Notes under the pieces: model-generated
What the model was told of the DNA's origin: nothing
Database searches by the model: none
The model's input: the letters and a program-made list of their open reading frames with translations, nothing else
Made by a program: the position numbers and the translations under genes
Source of the DNA: Metellina segmentata
Taxonomy: Eukaryota; Arthropoda; Arachnida; Araneae; Tetragnathidae
Assembly: GCA_947359465.1 (NCBI GenBank)
Contig: OX375881.1
Coordinates: 33,769,742-33,833,741 of the forward strand
Length of the DNA stretch: 64,000 bases
Direction: 5' to 3'
Shown here: positions 11,149-21,913 of the stretch, one piece after another
Position numbering within the stretch: position 1 is the stretch's first letter
Layout: each line of letters begins with the position of its first letter

Positions 11149-11924
11149 CACTCTACGTTTATGAGTGATGGCAACGGCTTGGCGATTATTTTTGGCGCAC
11201 TTCTAGTAGCGAGTTACGATAAATTAAGGCAACCCATCTGTCGTTACGGTTGTTGTGGTTTTCATGGCAACCTCGGCAAACGGAAACTTTCAATTTTCAT
11301 TTTGAATATTCTAGAAAGTTCTTCCAAAATCCGTTAAAGCCGTTCGATTTCATTGGTTCGTTTGAAATTTTTTTCTTTGCTCCCATTGGTTATTTTGATT
11401 TTAAAATATTCTTTGATTGCATTGGTCCTTTTAAAACTTATTCTGTTGTACCATTGGTCCATTTATCTGTACTTCGACAGTTGTTGGAATTTTTATTTTA
11501 TTCTAACAGTTTTCACGAACAGATTAAGAGGGGTTTTTTTTTGCCATTTTCGTTTTTATTATTTTTTTACGATTCTGACGTTATCGTTGTGTTATTTCTT
11601 GCTTTTTTTCTTTTATAAATCTTTTTCTTTTTCAACATGCCCCTATATTTAGTGTAATTGATAAATTTCAACCCAACATTCGAAGTTTAGTACTGCTGGA
11701 ACACAATTGTGTTTTGTAATGTATTTACTTTTTGTGAAATTTAAGAAATATATACTTTTCAAAACGTTTTCAAATGTGCTTTCAAACTTTCATTTTACGT
11801 TGTGAAAAGAAAAATGTTTTTGAAAGAAAAATATTTTTTAAATAATTATTTCCTTGGCGACTTCAGAAGTGCGCAAAAAAAAACAATCGCCAAGGCCGTT
11901 GCCACCACTTAAAAACGTAGAGTG
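11149..11924. mobile_element. 776-bp MITE with long inverted ends (TA duplication), copy 1
   Basis: Left end CACTCTACGTTTATGAGTG and right end ..CACTTAAAAACGTAGAGTG form an inverted repeat running on through TGGCAACGGC.TTGGCGATT and GCGCACTTCT, about 57 bp per arm. TA flanks both sides (11147-11148 and 11925-11926), pointing to the Tc1/mariner group. The interior is T-rich with no transposase. It lies downstream of the GATD1-like poly(A) signal. Confidence 0.72.
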
Positions 11925-12149
11925 TAGCTGTTCCGAAATAAAATTATCCAAAAATATATAATAGCATTTCCTTTGCTTTTACTAGTGTTAATTTTTATCT
12001 ATATAAATAAGAATACTGGTAGGTAAATTGAGCATTGCAATTACTTGGATTGTTTTACCAGTACTGATGAAAAATTAATCCTTTTACCCAAAACTATTTT
12101 TACTTTATATAACTAAGGGGCTCCACCCATGCACGCTATCGCTCGTTGT

Positions 12150-12211
12150 GTCGAAAGTGCCTTCCTTGGGAGAGAAAGAAATGAGACACCAGGAGTAACG
12201 CCCCTCAAACA
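12150..12211 (+). mobile_element. BEL/Pao element 1: 5' LTR remnant, copy 1
   Basis: From the TGTGTC at about 12156 to the CAAACA ending at 12211 the sequence matches the 3' LTR end at 46028-46093 (shared AAGTGCCTTCCTTGGG, GAGACACCAGGAGTAACGCC). The outer part of the LTR is missing or diverged. Sequence from 12212 (TTGGTGTCAGCG) occupies the primer-binding-site position. This marks the left end of a BEL element whose right end is 34 kb away. Confidence 0.65.
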
Positions 12212-12593
12212 TTGGTGTCAGCGTAGTAATGAGTAGATGGATGGAACTTCTGAGGGTTTCCAGATGTTTGAAGTAGGGAGTTGAAAAGTCTGTAGTTTTG
12301 AGGTGGGTGTAATTTCTTTCTCTTTGGAATGTGTTGTGTAGGATTTTGTTGACATGTGTTGACGATTTGATAGTTTGGGATTTATTGTTGCTGGGAAGAA
12401 TTGGTATTGTTGTGTACGAGATTATGCTGTATAGGAGATGTTGTATTAGATATGTTATGCTGTTAGGTTATGTTGCATAGGATTTTAGTTTATTAAGAGT
12501 TGTGAGTTTTTGGAGAGTGTTGGTTTGAGTTGATTTATTGGAGCTGTGTTTAGTTATTTGTATATTCTTTGTGTGAATTTGTTTTGAATAAGT

Positions 12594-12734
12594 ATGGTAG
12601 ATCTTGATAAACTGAAAATGAAACGTACGAGGATTCGTACTGGAACATCAAAATTAGTAAATAAGATAGACGCTAAGATTCGGGAATTAGCTAATTAATG
12701 CGTTAAAAGAATTTCGCGAACAATTAGTAAAGAA
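12594..12734 (+). pseudogene. BEL element 1 gag N-terminus, copy 1
   Basis: An ATG at 12594 opens MVDLDKLKMKRTRIRTG, continuing to a stop near 12693, then more gag-like codons up to the element insertion at 12735. A basic, helical start is usual for BEL gag. The rest of gag resumes at 20051 after element B. The 12594-12734 segment is present twice because of the tandem duplication; only the copy at 18142 is the one next to intact element B. Confidence 0.55.
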
Positions 12735-14515
12735 CAGGGTGGCGACAGAACCGGGAATTCAGGGATTTCTCAGGGAAGAATCATTTTCTGGAAAAATCAG
12801 GGAAAACTCAGGGAAGTTTCGTTTAACTCAGGGAAAAAGTTGGAATTTGGTTTTGCAAATTGCGCCCATTTGGTACTTTTCCGTTAGCCATGCTGGCGCC
12901 AGTTTGAACCAAAATCAAAATGTCGCCAATTTTGTTTTCATTCCGAAAATGAGAAGTGTTTTTTTTACGTAAACATCCAGAAAAAAGAGTTGTATACATT
13001 GTTATACTGTTTTATTAAACCTGTAACGGCCGGAAATCCTGTAACCGAAGTCTACAGCCGTGCCACGTTCTCTAATGTCAATAATAGCAACGTAGTGCTT
13101 TGCGGCTTTGAAAAATACTAACGGCCGGAAAAACTTGCAAAAGTTAAACATCCGGTTCCAATTTTTAAAAAAATCATTTTTTTCTAAAATACCTAGATAT
13201 GCGATTTTGATTTTGGTCCAAAATTGCGCCCGGCTAACGGAAAAGTACTCATTTAGAATATGCATATGTTTTTTAATACATATGTGTTAGAAGTTATTAT
13301 TTTTTCGAAAATTTTCGAACTCTTGAGGTTTTTTGTTGAAAAGTTTGCGTTGCCCGTTACAGTTCTTTTCGTGATGGATTCGTCATTCTCAAATGCGGCC
13401 AAAATCGTTTGCGAAGAGATCCAATCGGCGTGACGTCACAATCTCCTATGAAAATATAAATATTTAATTGAAAAATTATTTATTAAAAGTAAATCAAACG
13501 TATAAGGTATCTATCTGGTGTAAAATTTTCCGCAGCTTTGAAATCCGTTGATATTTTCATTTTATTTTAAACAATCGCTGATTTAGAAAAAGCACTGAAG
13601 AACGCCAGTCATAACTTTAATTATTTCTTTTGCTTCACCTGAATCTGTTACTTTTCAAAATGAATGAATCTCGAATCAAATGAAGGTCATTCTTCTCGGA
13701 GGTGAAATTCGTATTGGAAAAAATATAAAAGTTACAATTTAAAAATTATTTATTTAAAGAAAATCATATTTTTTAGGTATCGATCTAATGTGAAATTTTC
13801 CGCAGATTTCAAATCCGTTGAAATTTTTCTTCCATCTTTAACGATCTAGGAGATTGAAAAAAGAACTTCATAACTCCAGCTAAAACTTTATTTGTTTTGT
13901 TCGTCCGCTAAAATCGTTGCGTAACGGAAACGGAAAAAATTAATTTAGAATGTCATGTCTTTATACCGTATGCCATTCTAAGGAAAATAATAATAATTAA
14001 ATTCCAATTAACTAATTTTTAAATGTTTTAGACTAAATTTTAAAATTCGGGCGCTATAGAAAAATTGCAAAAAAATTCTAACCACATGTGCGCTAAATTT
14101 CACTATTGTAAGTGCCATCGATTCGTTAGGACACTGCGTACAGGATAGACAGACAAACACTTCCTTTTATAATGGTAGAGATGCACCGAGCGCTGACGCC
14201 ATTGACGGATTCAGGGGCTGATGACGTCTTTTACAAACACATCAAAATAGTTAAAAATCTAAAATTAAATATTCTATTTATAATTTTATATTATTTGGTC
14301 TATTATGGAATACAGTAAAAATATTTTTTTCTTATCTTATTTTTATTCATCTTTCAGTCTATAGTTTTTTAGTTCTTCAAGTGTCAAGTTTATCATAATT
14401 ACCAAAGAATTGTTCTGCGAACGAAAGGAGAAACTCAGGGAATTTCATGAAAAATACTCTGGAAATCAGAGAAAACTCAGGGAACTTTTTTACTTCAATT
14501 TTTGTAGCCACCCTG
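12735..14515. mobile_element. CAGGGTGGC element, hybrid B/A copy
   Basis: This 1781-bp copy has AAGAA on its left (12730-12734) and GTAGT on its right (14516-14520). It is identical in type to copy B (18283-20050) up to 14300 and matches copy A from 14301 to its end (TCTATTATGG, CTTTCAGTC, GTTCTTCAAG). The switch falls between the last B-specific base (14284) and the first A-specific base (14301). It has no transposase and is a recombinant between A and B. Confidence 0.85.
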
Positions 14516-16092
14516 GTAGTCCGAATTTTTTTGTCTAGCCCGGATTTTAAAATTTAATTTGGAACATTTTTAAATTTGTTTATTGGCATTTAATTACTAT
14601 TGTTTTCTTTATAATGGCTACAGTATAAAGAGCTCACATATTCTAAATTTATTTTTACCGTTTCATTTTCCAAGCAACGATTTCAGCAGACGAACAAAAC
14701 AAATAAACAGTTTTAACTGGAATTTTTTTTTCTATCGCCTAGATCGTTAAAGATAGAGTAAAAATTTCAAGGGATTTGAAATCTGCAGAAAATTTTACAT
14801 CAAATCGATACATAAAAATTAGATTTTCTTTAAATAAATCATTTTTCAATAACAACTTCTATATTTTTTTCCTATACGAATTTGGCTTCTCATTCGTTAG
14901 AGATCACAGATTCATTTCCTGCGCACAAACGATTCGAGCAATGGGAAGCTAAACAAATAAACATTTTTGACTGGCATTGTTTAGTTTTTTTGTAAAATCC
15001 TGATCGTTAAAGATAGATAGAAAATTTCAACGGATATTAATAAATAAATATTGCTTAAATAAATACAAATTTTGAACTGTAACTTTTTTATTTCTGCAAT
15101 ACGAATATGGGCGCATTAGATGATGACATCACGAATTTTACATTTTTTGGAATCGTCATCTTGATTGTTTTTGGTAGGTATTTAATTATGTCGCACCGGA
15201 CCAACACAATGGGCTATTGTGATCGTTTTTGGAATTGCGTAGCAATCACCGGGGAGGGCGAGCATTATTGTTTTTTCTTTTTTGTGATAATGAAATTTGG
15301 CACATGGGTACTCCTAATCACACATGACCCCACGAAAAAACTGCCATGGGCAATGCCGTGCTGGCCATGCAGTGGCTAGTAATAAATATAATAATTCTCG
15401 GATCGCTGAAAAATACATTTGAAATAGTGTTCACATTTGAAATTCGGGTAGCTATATCTACAATTAATCTTGATCTATGAATAGCGATTTTCTTTTTTAA
15501 GATGATCCCTGAAATTTACACCAATTTTAGGATGGAATATCTTGAAATATAAAGGTAGTAAAGCCATGAAATTTCATATTTAGACTAATTTAACGATGCT
15601 AAATCTGGTTACTGCATCAAAACATGGTGTTTCTATTTGAAATTTCGTTGTTTGTGCAAAATTTGAATTAAGACGTCCCCTTATGCAATTTTTTAAAATT
15701 TAAATTGGTGGAGGAAAATATTCCCTATTGAATGATACCTTTGAATTTGCTCTAGTATAATTAGTGCTCGAAATTAAGGAGGTGGTTAGATTTTTTCCCC
15801 GTAACTTCCTAGGACCAGCACAACTCTTGGTATACTTGTGATAGTACAACAATTTGAATAAATGAAATAAATATATTTAGTCCACTAAAGTTTATTCTTG
15901 GGTGAGCCTCGTCAATGACAGCCTGTTATTAAAAGCAGTTTAAATTTATGAATTGGGGGGGGGGGTTAATGACATTAAAACAAAAAATAAAACTGCTGTT
16001 CTGTAGTTACCTTATATTAAAAGGTAACTATAGAACAGCAATGAAAAGGATTGCAAATATGTTTTTTAATTCCTGCATTATTTTTATTGCAG
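14516..16092. other. Duplicated intron tail without genes
   Basis: Second copy of 8966-10544, including the two inverted 275-bp monomers (about 14724-14870 and 14980-15090). An ORF at 15107-15379 is truncated relative to its copy at 9559-9933 by a one-base deletion and is not a gene. Confidence 0.6.
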
Positions 16093-16226
16093 GTTCTGAA
16101 CCAAATGAAGTTCATGTTGTTGTGGACAGACACTTAGTGACTGGTCAGAATGAGCAGTCCACGATCACTGCTGTGCAGAATCTAATACTTCTTCATAACC
16201 AAAAGTTTACACGAAAAGAAAAATAA
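16093..16226 (+). CDS. GATD1: GATD1-like terminal exon, copy 2 (three codons shorter)
   Basis: Same acceptor and coding sequence as 10545-10687, but a C-to-A change turns the TCA codon after KEK into TAA, removing the last three residues (SPH) of copy 1. The conserved DRHLVTGQN block is unchanged, so the copy could still serve as a spliceable 3' exon if transcription reads past the first poly(A) site. It arose by the tandem duplication. Confidence 0.6.
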
Positions 16227-16357
16227 CCACACTAAAATCATTACCAACAGAACTGAAATATATTTTTGTAGTAGTTTTTGTATTTTGTTAGAATTGATTG
16301 ACATTGCTATGAACGCAATACTCTGTGTATATGAACTATTCCATTTTCTAGTCCTTT

Positions 16358-16363
16358 AATAAA
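16358..16363 (+). promoter_or_regulatory. Poly(A) signal AATAAA, copy 2
   Basis: Duplicate of the signal at 10810, lying 131 bp after the shortened stop codon of the second terminal exon. Confidence 0.4.
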
Positions 16364-16696
16364 TTTAATATGAAACAGCACGCAGGATTTTTTTTTAAAG
16401 GTTTGATCTGTTGAATTTTTAGAAAAACTTGCTGAGTTACAAGACAAAAAATTAACATTTACTTGATAATTGTTTAATTTCCAGTAGGGATGGACTATTC
16501 CAAGACTGCAGATTCTTACTTCTAATTATGGTTCATATTTGAAGTAGGAAATCTTCACATTTATTAATTGCTTACCTATTAAGGGCAAAGTGTCATTACC
16601 CATATTTCATACCTTATTTCAATTCATTTATGATGAATATGACATCCATACACACATAAATAGATTTCATATCCAAATGAAATAAAGGTACACCTA

Positions 16697-17472
16697 CACT
16701 CTACGTTTATGAGTGATGGCAACGGCTTGGCGATTATTTTTGGCGCACTTCTAGTAGCGAGTTACGATAAATTAAGGCAACCCATCTGTCGTTACGGTTG
16801 TTGTGGTTTTCATGGCAACCTCGGCAAACGGAAACTTTCAATTTTCATTTTGAATATTCTAGAAAGTTCTTCCAAAATCCGTTAAAGCCGTTCGATTTCA
16901 TTGGTTCGTTTGAAATTTTTTTCTTTGCTCCCATTGGTTATTTTGATTTTAAAATATTCTTTGATTGCATTGGTCCTTTTAAAACTTATTCTGTTATACC
17001 ATTGGTCCATTTATCTGTACTTCGACAGTTGTTGGAATTTTTATTTTATTCTAACAGTTTTCACGAACAGATTAAGAGGGTTTTTTTTTTGCCATTTTCG
17101 TTTTTATTATTTTTTTACGATTCTGACGTTATCGTTGTGTTATTTCTTGCTTTTTTTCTTTTATAAATCTTTTTCTTTTTCAACATGCCCCTATATTTAG
17201 TGTAATTGATAAATTTCAACCCAACATTCGAAGTTTAGTACTGCTGGAACACAATTGTGTTTTGTAATGTATTTACTTTTTGTGAAATTTAAGAAATATA
17301 TACTTTTCAAAACGTTTTCAAATGTGCTTTCAAACTTTCATTTTACGTTGTGAAAAGAAAAATGTTTTTGAAAGAAAAATATTTTTTAAATAATTATTTC
17401 CTTGGCGACTTCAGAAGTGCGCAAAAAAAAACAATCGCCAAGGCCGTTGCCACCACTTAAAAACGTAGAGTG
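16697..17472. mobile_element. 776-bp MITE, copy 2
   Basis: Tandem-duplicated copy of 11149-11924 with the same long inverted ends and TA flanks. Confidence 0.72.
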
Positions 17473-17697
17473 TAGCTGTTCCGAAATAAAATTATCCAAA
17501 AATATATAATAGCATTTCCTTTGCTTTTACTAGTGTTAATTTTTATCTATATAAATAAGAATACTGGTAGGTAAATTGAGCATTGCAATTACTTGGATTG
17601 TTTTACCAGTACTGATGAAAAATTAATCCTTTTACCCAAAACTATTTTTACTTTATATAACTAAGGGGCTCCACCCATGCACGCTATCGCTCGTTGT

Positions 17698-17759
17698 GTC
17701 GAAAGTGCCTTCCTTGGGAGAGAAAGAAATGAGACACCAGGAGTAACGCCCCTCAAACA
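17698..17759 (+). mobile_element. BEL element 1: 5' LTR remnant, copy 2
   Basis: Duplicate of 12150-12211. By position this is the copy that remains joined, through element B, to the rest of the BEL gag. Confidence 0.62.
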
Positions 17760-18141
17760 TTGGTGTCAGCGTAGTAATGAGTAGATGGATGGAACTTCTG
17801 AGGGTTTCCAGATGTTTGAAGTAGGGAGTTGAAAAGTCTGTAGTTTTGAGGTGGGTGTAATTTCTTTCTCTTTGGAATGTGTTGTGTAGGATTTTGTTGA
17901 CATGTGTTGACGATTTGATAGTTTGGGATTTATTGTTGCTGGGAAGAATTGGTATTGTTGTGTACGAGATTATGCTGTATAGGAGATGTTGTATTAGATA
18001 TGTTATGCTGTTAGGTTATGTTGCATAGGATTTTAGTTTATTAAGAGTTGTGAGTTTTTGGAGAGTGTTGGTTTGAGTTGATTTATTGGAGCTGTGTTTA
18101 GTTATTTGTATATTCTTTGTGTGAATTTGTTTTGAATAAGT

Positions 18142-18282
18142 ATGGTAGATCTTGATAAACTGAAAATGAAACGTACGAGGATTCGTACTGGAACATCAAA
18201 ATTAGTAAATAAGATAGACGCTAAGATTCGGGAATTAGCTAATTAATGCGTTAAAAGAATTTCGCGAACAATTAGTAAAGAA
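18142..18282 (+). pseudogene. BEL element 1 gag N-terminus, copy 2
   Basis: Duplicate of 12594-12734. It ends in AAGAA next to element B; the same AAGAA follows the right end of B at 20051-20055, where gag codons resume (KKENVLKSLNLEIEAKID). This is the true left half of the split gag. Confidence 0.58.
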
Positions 18283-20050
18283 CAGGGTGGCGACAGAACC
18301 GGGAATTCAGGGATTTCTCAGGGAAGAATCATTTTCTGGAAAAATCAGGGAAAACTCAGGGAAGTTTCGTTTAACTCAGGGAAAAAGTTGGAATTTGGTT
18401 TTGCAAATTGCGCCCATTTGGTACTTTTCCGTTAGCCATGCTGGCGCCAGTTTGAACCAAAATCAAAATGTCGCCAATTTTGTTTTCATTCCGAAAATGA
18501 GAAGTGTTTTTTTTACGTAAACATCCAGAAAAAAGAGTTGTATACATTGTTATACTGTTTTATTAAACCTGTAACGGCCGGAAATCCTGTAACCGAAGTC
18601 TACAGCCGTGCCACGTTCTCTAATGTCAATAATAGCAACGTAGTGCTTTGCGGCTTTGAAAAATACTAACGGCCGGAAAAACTTGCAAAAGTTAAACATC
18701 CGGTTCCAATTTTTAAAAAAATCATTTTTTTCTAAAATACCTAGATATGCGATTTTGATTTTGGTCCAAAATTGCGCCCGGCTAACGGAAAAGTACTCAT
18801 TTAGAATATGCATATGTTTTTTAATACATATGTGTTAGAAGTTATTATTTTTTCGAAAATTTTCGAACTCTTGAGGTTTTTTGTTGAAAAGTTTGCGTTG
18901 CCCGTTACAGTTCTTTTCGTGATGGATTCGTCATTCTCAAATGCGGCCAAAATCGTTTGCGAAGAGATCCAATCGGCGTGACGTCACAATCTCCTATGAA
19001 AATATAAATATTTAATTGAAAAATTATTTATTAAAAGTAAATCAAACGTATAAGGTATCTATCTGGTGTAAAATTTTCCGCAGCTTTGAAATCCGTTGAT
19101 ATTTTCATTTTATTTTAAACAATCGCTGATTTAGAAAAAGCACTGAAGAACGCCAGTCATAACTTTAATTATTTCTTTTGCTTCACCTGAATCTGTTACT
19201 TTTCAAAATGAATGAATCTCGAATCAAATGAAGGTCATTCTTCTCGGAGGTGAAATTCGTATTGGAAAAAATATAAAAGTTACAATTTAAAAATTATTTA
19301 TTTAAAGAAAATCATATTTTTTAGGTATCGATCTAATGTGAAATTTTCCGCAGATTTCAAATCCGTTGAAATTTTTCTTCCATCTTTAACGATCTAGGAG
19401 ATTGAAAAAAGAACTTCATAACTCCAGCTAAAACTTTATTTGTTTTGTTCGTCCGCTAAAATCGTTGCGTAACGGAAACGGAAAAAATTAATTTAGAATG
19501 TCATGTCTTTATACCGTATGCCATTCTAAGGAAAATAATAATAATTAAATTCCAATTAACTAATTTTTAAATGTTTTAGACTAAATTTTAAAATTCGGGC
19601 GCTATAGAAAAATTGCAAAAAAATTCTAACCACATGTGCGCTAAATTTCACTATTGTAAGTGCCATCGATTCGTTAGGACACTGCGTACAGGATAGACAG
19701 ACAAACACTTCCTTTTATAATGGTAGAGATGCACCGAGCGCTGACGCCATTGACGGATTCAGGGGCTGATGACGTCTTTTACAAACACATCAAAATAGTT
19801 AAAAATCTAAAATTAAATATTCTATTTATAATTTTATATTATTTGGTCAATTATGGAATACAGTAAAAATATTTTTTACTTATCTTATTTTTATTCATCT
19901 ATCAGTCTATAGTTTTTTAGTCATCAAGTGTCAAGTTTATGATAATTACCGAAGAATTGTTCTGCGAACGGATGGAGAAACTCAGGGAATTTCATGAAAA
20001 ATACTCTGGAAATCAGGGAACTTTTTACTTCAATTTTTGTAGCCATCCTG
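18283..20050. mobile_element. CAGGGTGGC element, copy B (inserted in BEL gag)
   Basis: The 1768-bp copy has matching AAGAA flanks on both sides (18278-18282 and 20051-20055), so it is an original insertion. The right end reads GCCATCCTG instead of GCCACCCTG. Two 275-bp monomers lie at about 19055 and 19324. No coding capacity. Its last 200 bases differ from copies A and hybrid by several substitutions and a 10-base deletion. Confidence 0.8.
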
Positions 20051-20446
20051 AAGAAGGAAAATGTGCTCAAAAGTTTAAATTTAGAAATCGAAGCAAAAAT
20101 TGATGCAGCGGAAATATAATAGGAAGTTACATCTTCCGAAGAATAATCAGAAAAAATTATTCTATGGAAGCAGAGAATAAGTAATCAAATTGATAGATGG
20201 TCGAAAGTTGTGACTAATATGGTCAATGTTGTACCTGAATCAGCTGGAGCAACAGCTCATATCTTTAGTAACCATAACATAAGAGCGGCGAAAACGGTTA
20301 AATTACCAAAATTAAGAATTCAAACCTATTATGGAGATCCAACTTATTGGCTCGAATTCTTTAATCAATTTGAAAATTCCATTGATGCAAATACGAAGCT
20401 AATCAAAGTTGATGAATTTAATTATATGAAGACTTATTTAGGGGGC
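20051..20446 (+). pseudogene. BEL element 1 gag, middle part
   Basis: After element B the frame carries a degenerate helical stretch with two stops near 20117. From 20210 it is open: KLPKLRIQTYYGDPTYWLEF, then NQFENSID and DEFNYMKTYL. The LPK.....Y.GDP..W..F...F motif is the conserved core of BEL/Pao gag (DUF1759-type). The LINE interrupts the reading at 20446 inside the codons after MKTYL. Confidence 0.8.
20435..20446 (+). repeat. 12-bp target duplication of the LINE
   Basis: TATTTAGGGGGC here is repeated at 21902-21913, exactly bracketing the LINE fragment, with BEL gag codons on both outer sides. Confidence 0.85.
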
Positions 20447-21901
20447 GGAGCTCACATCTCCAGTACTGCACGAGCAAGGCCAAGAGAGTGTTTTGGGCTT
20501 GTAGACGTGCCATTGGTAATAATTGGGGTCTAACACCGAAAATGGTGCATTGGATATATACCGGGATTATTGTTCCGATGATATCCTATGGCGCCATCGC
20601 TTGGTGGAATAGAACCCGTAATGAGACAGTGAAAAAAGAACTCACTAGTCTACAAAGCAACTAGTCTACTACCATTGCAATTACTAGTGCAATGCGAACC
20701 ACTCCCTCACATAGTCTAGAACTGCTTCTGGGGCTTCTACCACTGCATAAACAAGTGGAACTAGAGGCAATTTCATGCTCACAACGCCTCAAACTCATGG
20801 GACTATGGAAGTCATCTTATGAAATGCCTGCCTTCAAAAATGTCGATCCGCAGGTGAAGGAACATCCCTATCTATTAATGAGATCTGACTGGATGTTAAA
20901 GCAATTTTGCTTTAAAGCCAAATATAATATCATCTTTCCCACCAGAGAAGAATGGAGATTCGTCTCCAGGCTGATAGGAAGGGGGGATGAAATTTGGTAC
21001 ACAGATGGTTCAAAAACATCTCATGGCACTGGGTCAGGTGCCTTCTGTCCTAATCGAAAAATAAGGCTATCTTTTTCTTTGGGTAAGCTGGCCACTGTAT
21101 ATCAGGCTGAGGTTCTGGCAATCTCTGCTTGTACTTACAACTGCCTCAATAGAGGTGTAGTTAAGAGGGTTATTAAAATCTTCTCTGACAGCCAGGCAGC
21201 CCTAAAGGCTTTGCAAAGTCACTGCTTTTCCTCAAAAGCAGTGTGGGAATGTCACAATGTGCTTGAGGACCTGGCTGAGAGAAACAAGGTCTCTCTGGTT
21301 TGGGTCCCTGGTCACTGTGGCATTGAAGGTAATGAAACGGCAGACCTATTAGCAAAACATGGGTCTGAAACACCATTTATTGGACCAGAGCCTGTTTTGG
21401 GTCTGCCTCACAATGTGGTTAGAGGGACTATAAGGGATTTGCTCCTTGCCGAGTCCTACCAAACATGGCTTCAGTCTAACAATCAAAGACAAGCCAAAGA
21501 GCTCAATCAGCAGTCTCCATGGGATAGATCAAGAGAGCTGCTGAATTTCAGTAGGAAAGAAATCAGGATAGCTATTGGCCTCCTAACTGGCAACTGTACC
21601 CTGAATAGACACCTCAACATTATGGGTGTTTTAGATGACCCACTATGTAGAGGTTGTCGGATGGTAGAGGAGAGTTCTGTACACGTTCTATGTAAATGTG
21701 ACCATTACTCTGCACAACGATTTGAATATCTGGGATACCATTGTATCGAACCCTGGGAACTGTCAAACATTCCAATCAGGTACATGCTGAAATTTATTTC
21801 GGCCATCGGTCTTTAGTGGATCAGTAGGGGTCTCAGTACAATAGACTATTAGTCGCAGTGCTGGCACTCTTCGGAGTCACCCCTTTACAAGTCATAAGTC
21901 A
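20447..21901 (+). mobile_element. 5'-truncated non-LTR retrotransposon (R1/Jockey-like with RNase H)
   Basis: A 1455-bp insertion bracketed by a 12-bp duplication. The first 240 bases encode the C-terminal end of a reverse transcriptase (LTPKMVHWIYTGIIVPMIS, AIAWWNRT, AMRTTPSHSLELLLGLLPL); the remainder is an RNase H domain and a Cys/His tail. The 5' part of the element is absent, as usual for incomplete reverse transcription. No A-tail is visible at the 3' end. Confidence 0.85.
20692..21816 (+). pseudogene. LINE ORF2 C-terminal fragment: RNase H domain
   Basis: This 374-residue ORF starts inside the reverse transcriptase thumb (AMRTTPSHSLELLLGLLPL). RNase H spans about residues 100-225, with the acidic residues visible in WYTDGSK, YQAEVLAI, FSDSQAALKAL and GNETADLLAKHG, and the VPGHCGIEGN loop intact. 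The tail has a Cys/His motif (CRGCRMVEESSVHVLCKC). The domain is open, but the element lacks its reverse transcriptase core and cannot move by itself. A stop just upstream of 20692 separates the RT part. Confidence 0.82.
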
Positions 21902-21913
21902 TATTTAGGGGGC

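Larger units (their letters stand above)
8752..14300. repeat. Tandem duplication, unit 1 (5549 bp)
   Basis: From here to 14300 the sequence is repeated at 14301-19848 in the same orientation with a 5548-bp offset. Differences are few single-base changes or indels (for example ACCCCCACG against ACCCCACG near 9780, and a TCA to TAA change near 10678). The unit starts and ends within CAGGGTGGC elements. It holds the last GATD1-like exon, a MITE and the 5' end of the BEL element. Confidence 0.92.
14301..19848. repeat. Tandem duplication, unit 2 (5548 bp)
   Basis: Near-identical repeat of 8752-14300. It contains the right end of the hybrid element, the intron tail with inverted monomers (14516-16092), a second terminal exon, a second MITE, a second BEL 5' end and the left part of element B. 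Confidence 0.92.

Noticed and set aside
11250..11652. Overlapping Phe/Leu-rich ORFs, repeated at 16798-17200
   Set aside because: They lie inside the MITE in T-rich DNA; hydrophobic composition follows from base composition.
12739..12972. 77-codon ORF at the left end of the CAGGGTGGC element, repeated at 18287
   Set aside because: It starts at a GTG within the inverted end and merely reads the CTCAGGGAA repeats; not a gene.
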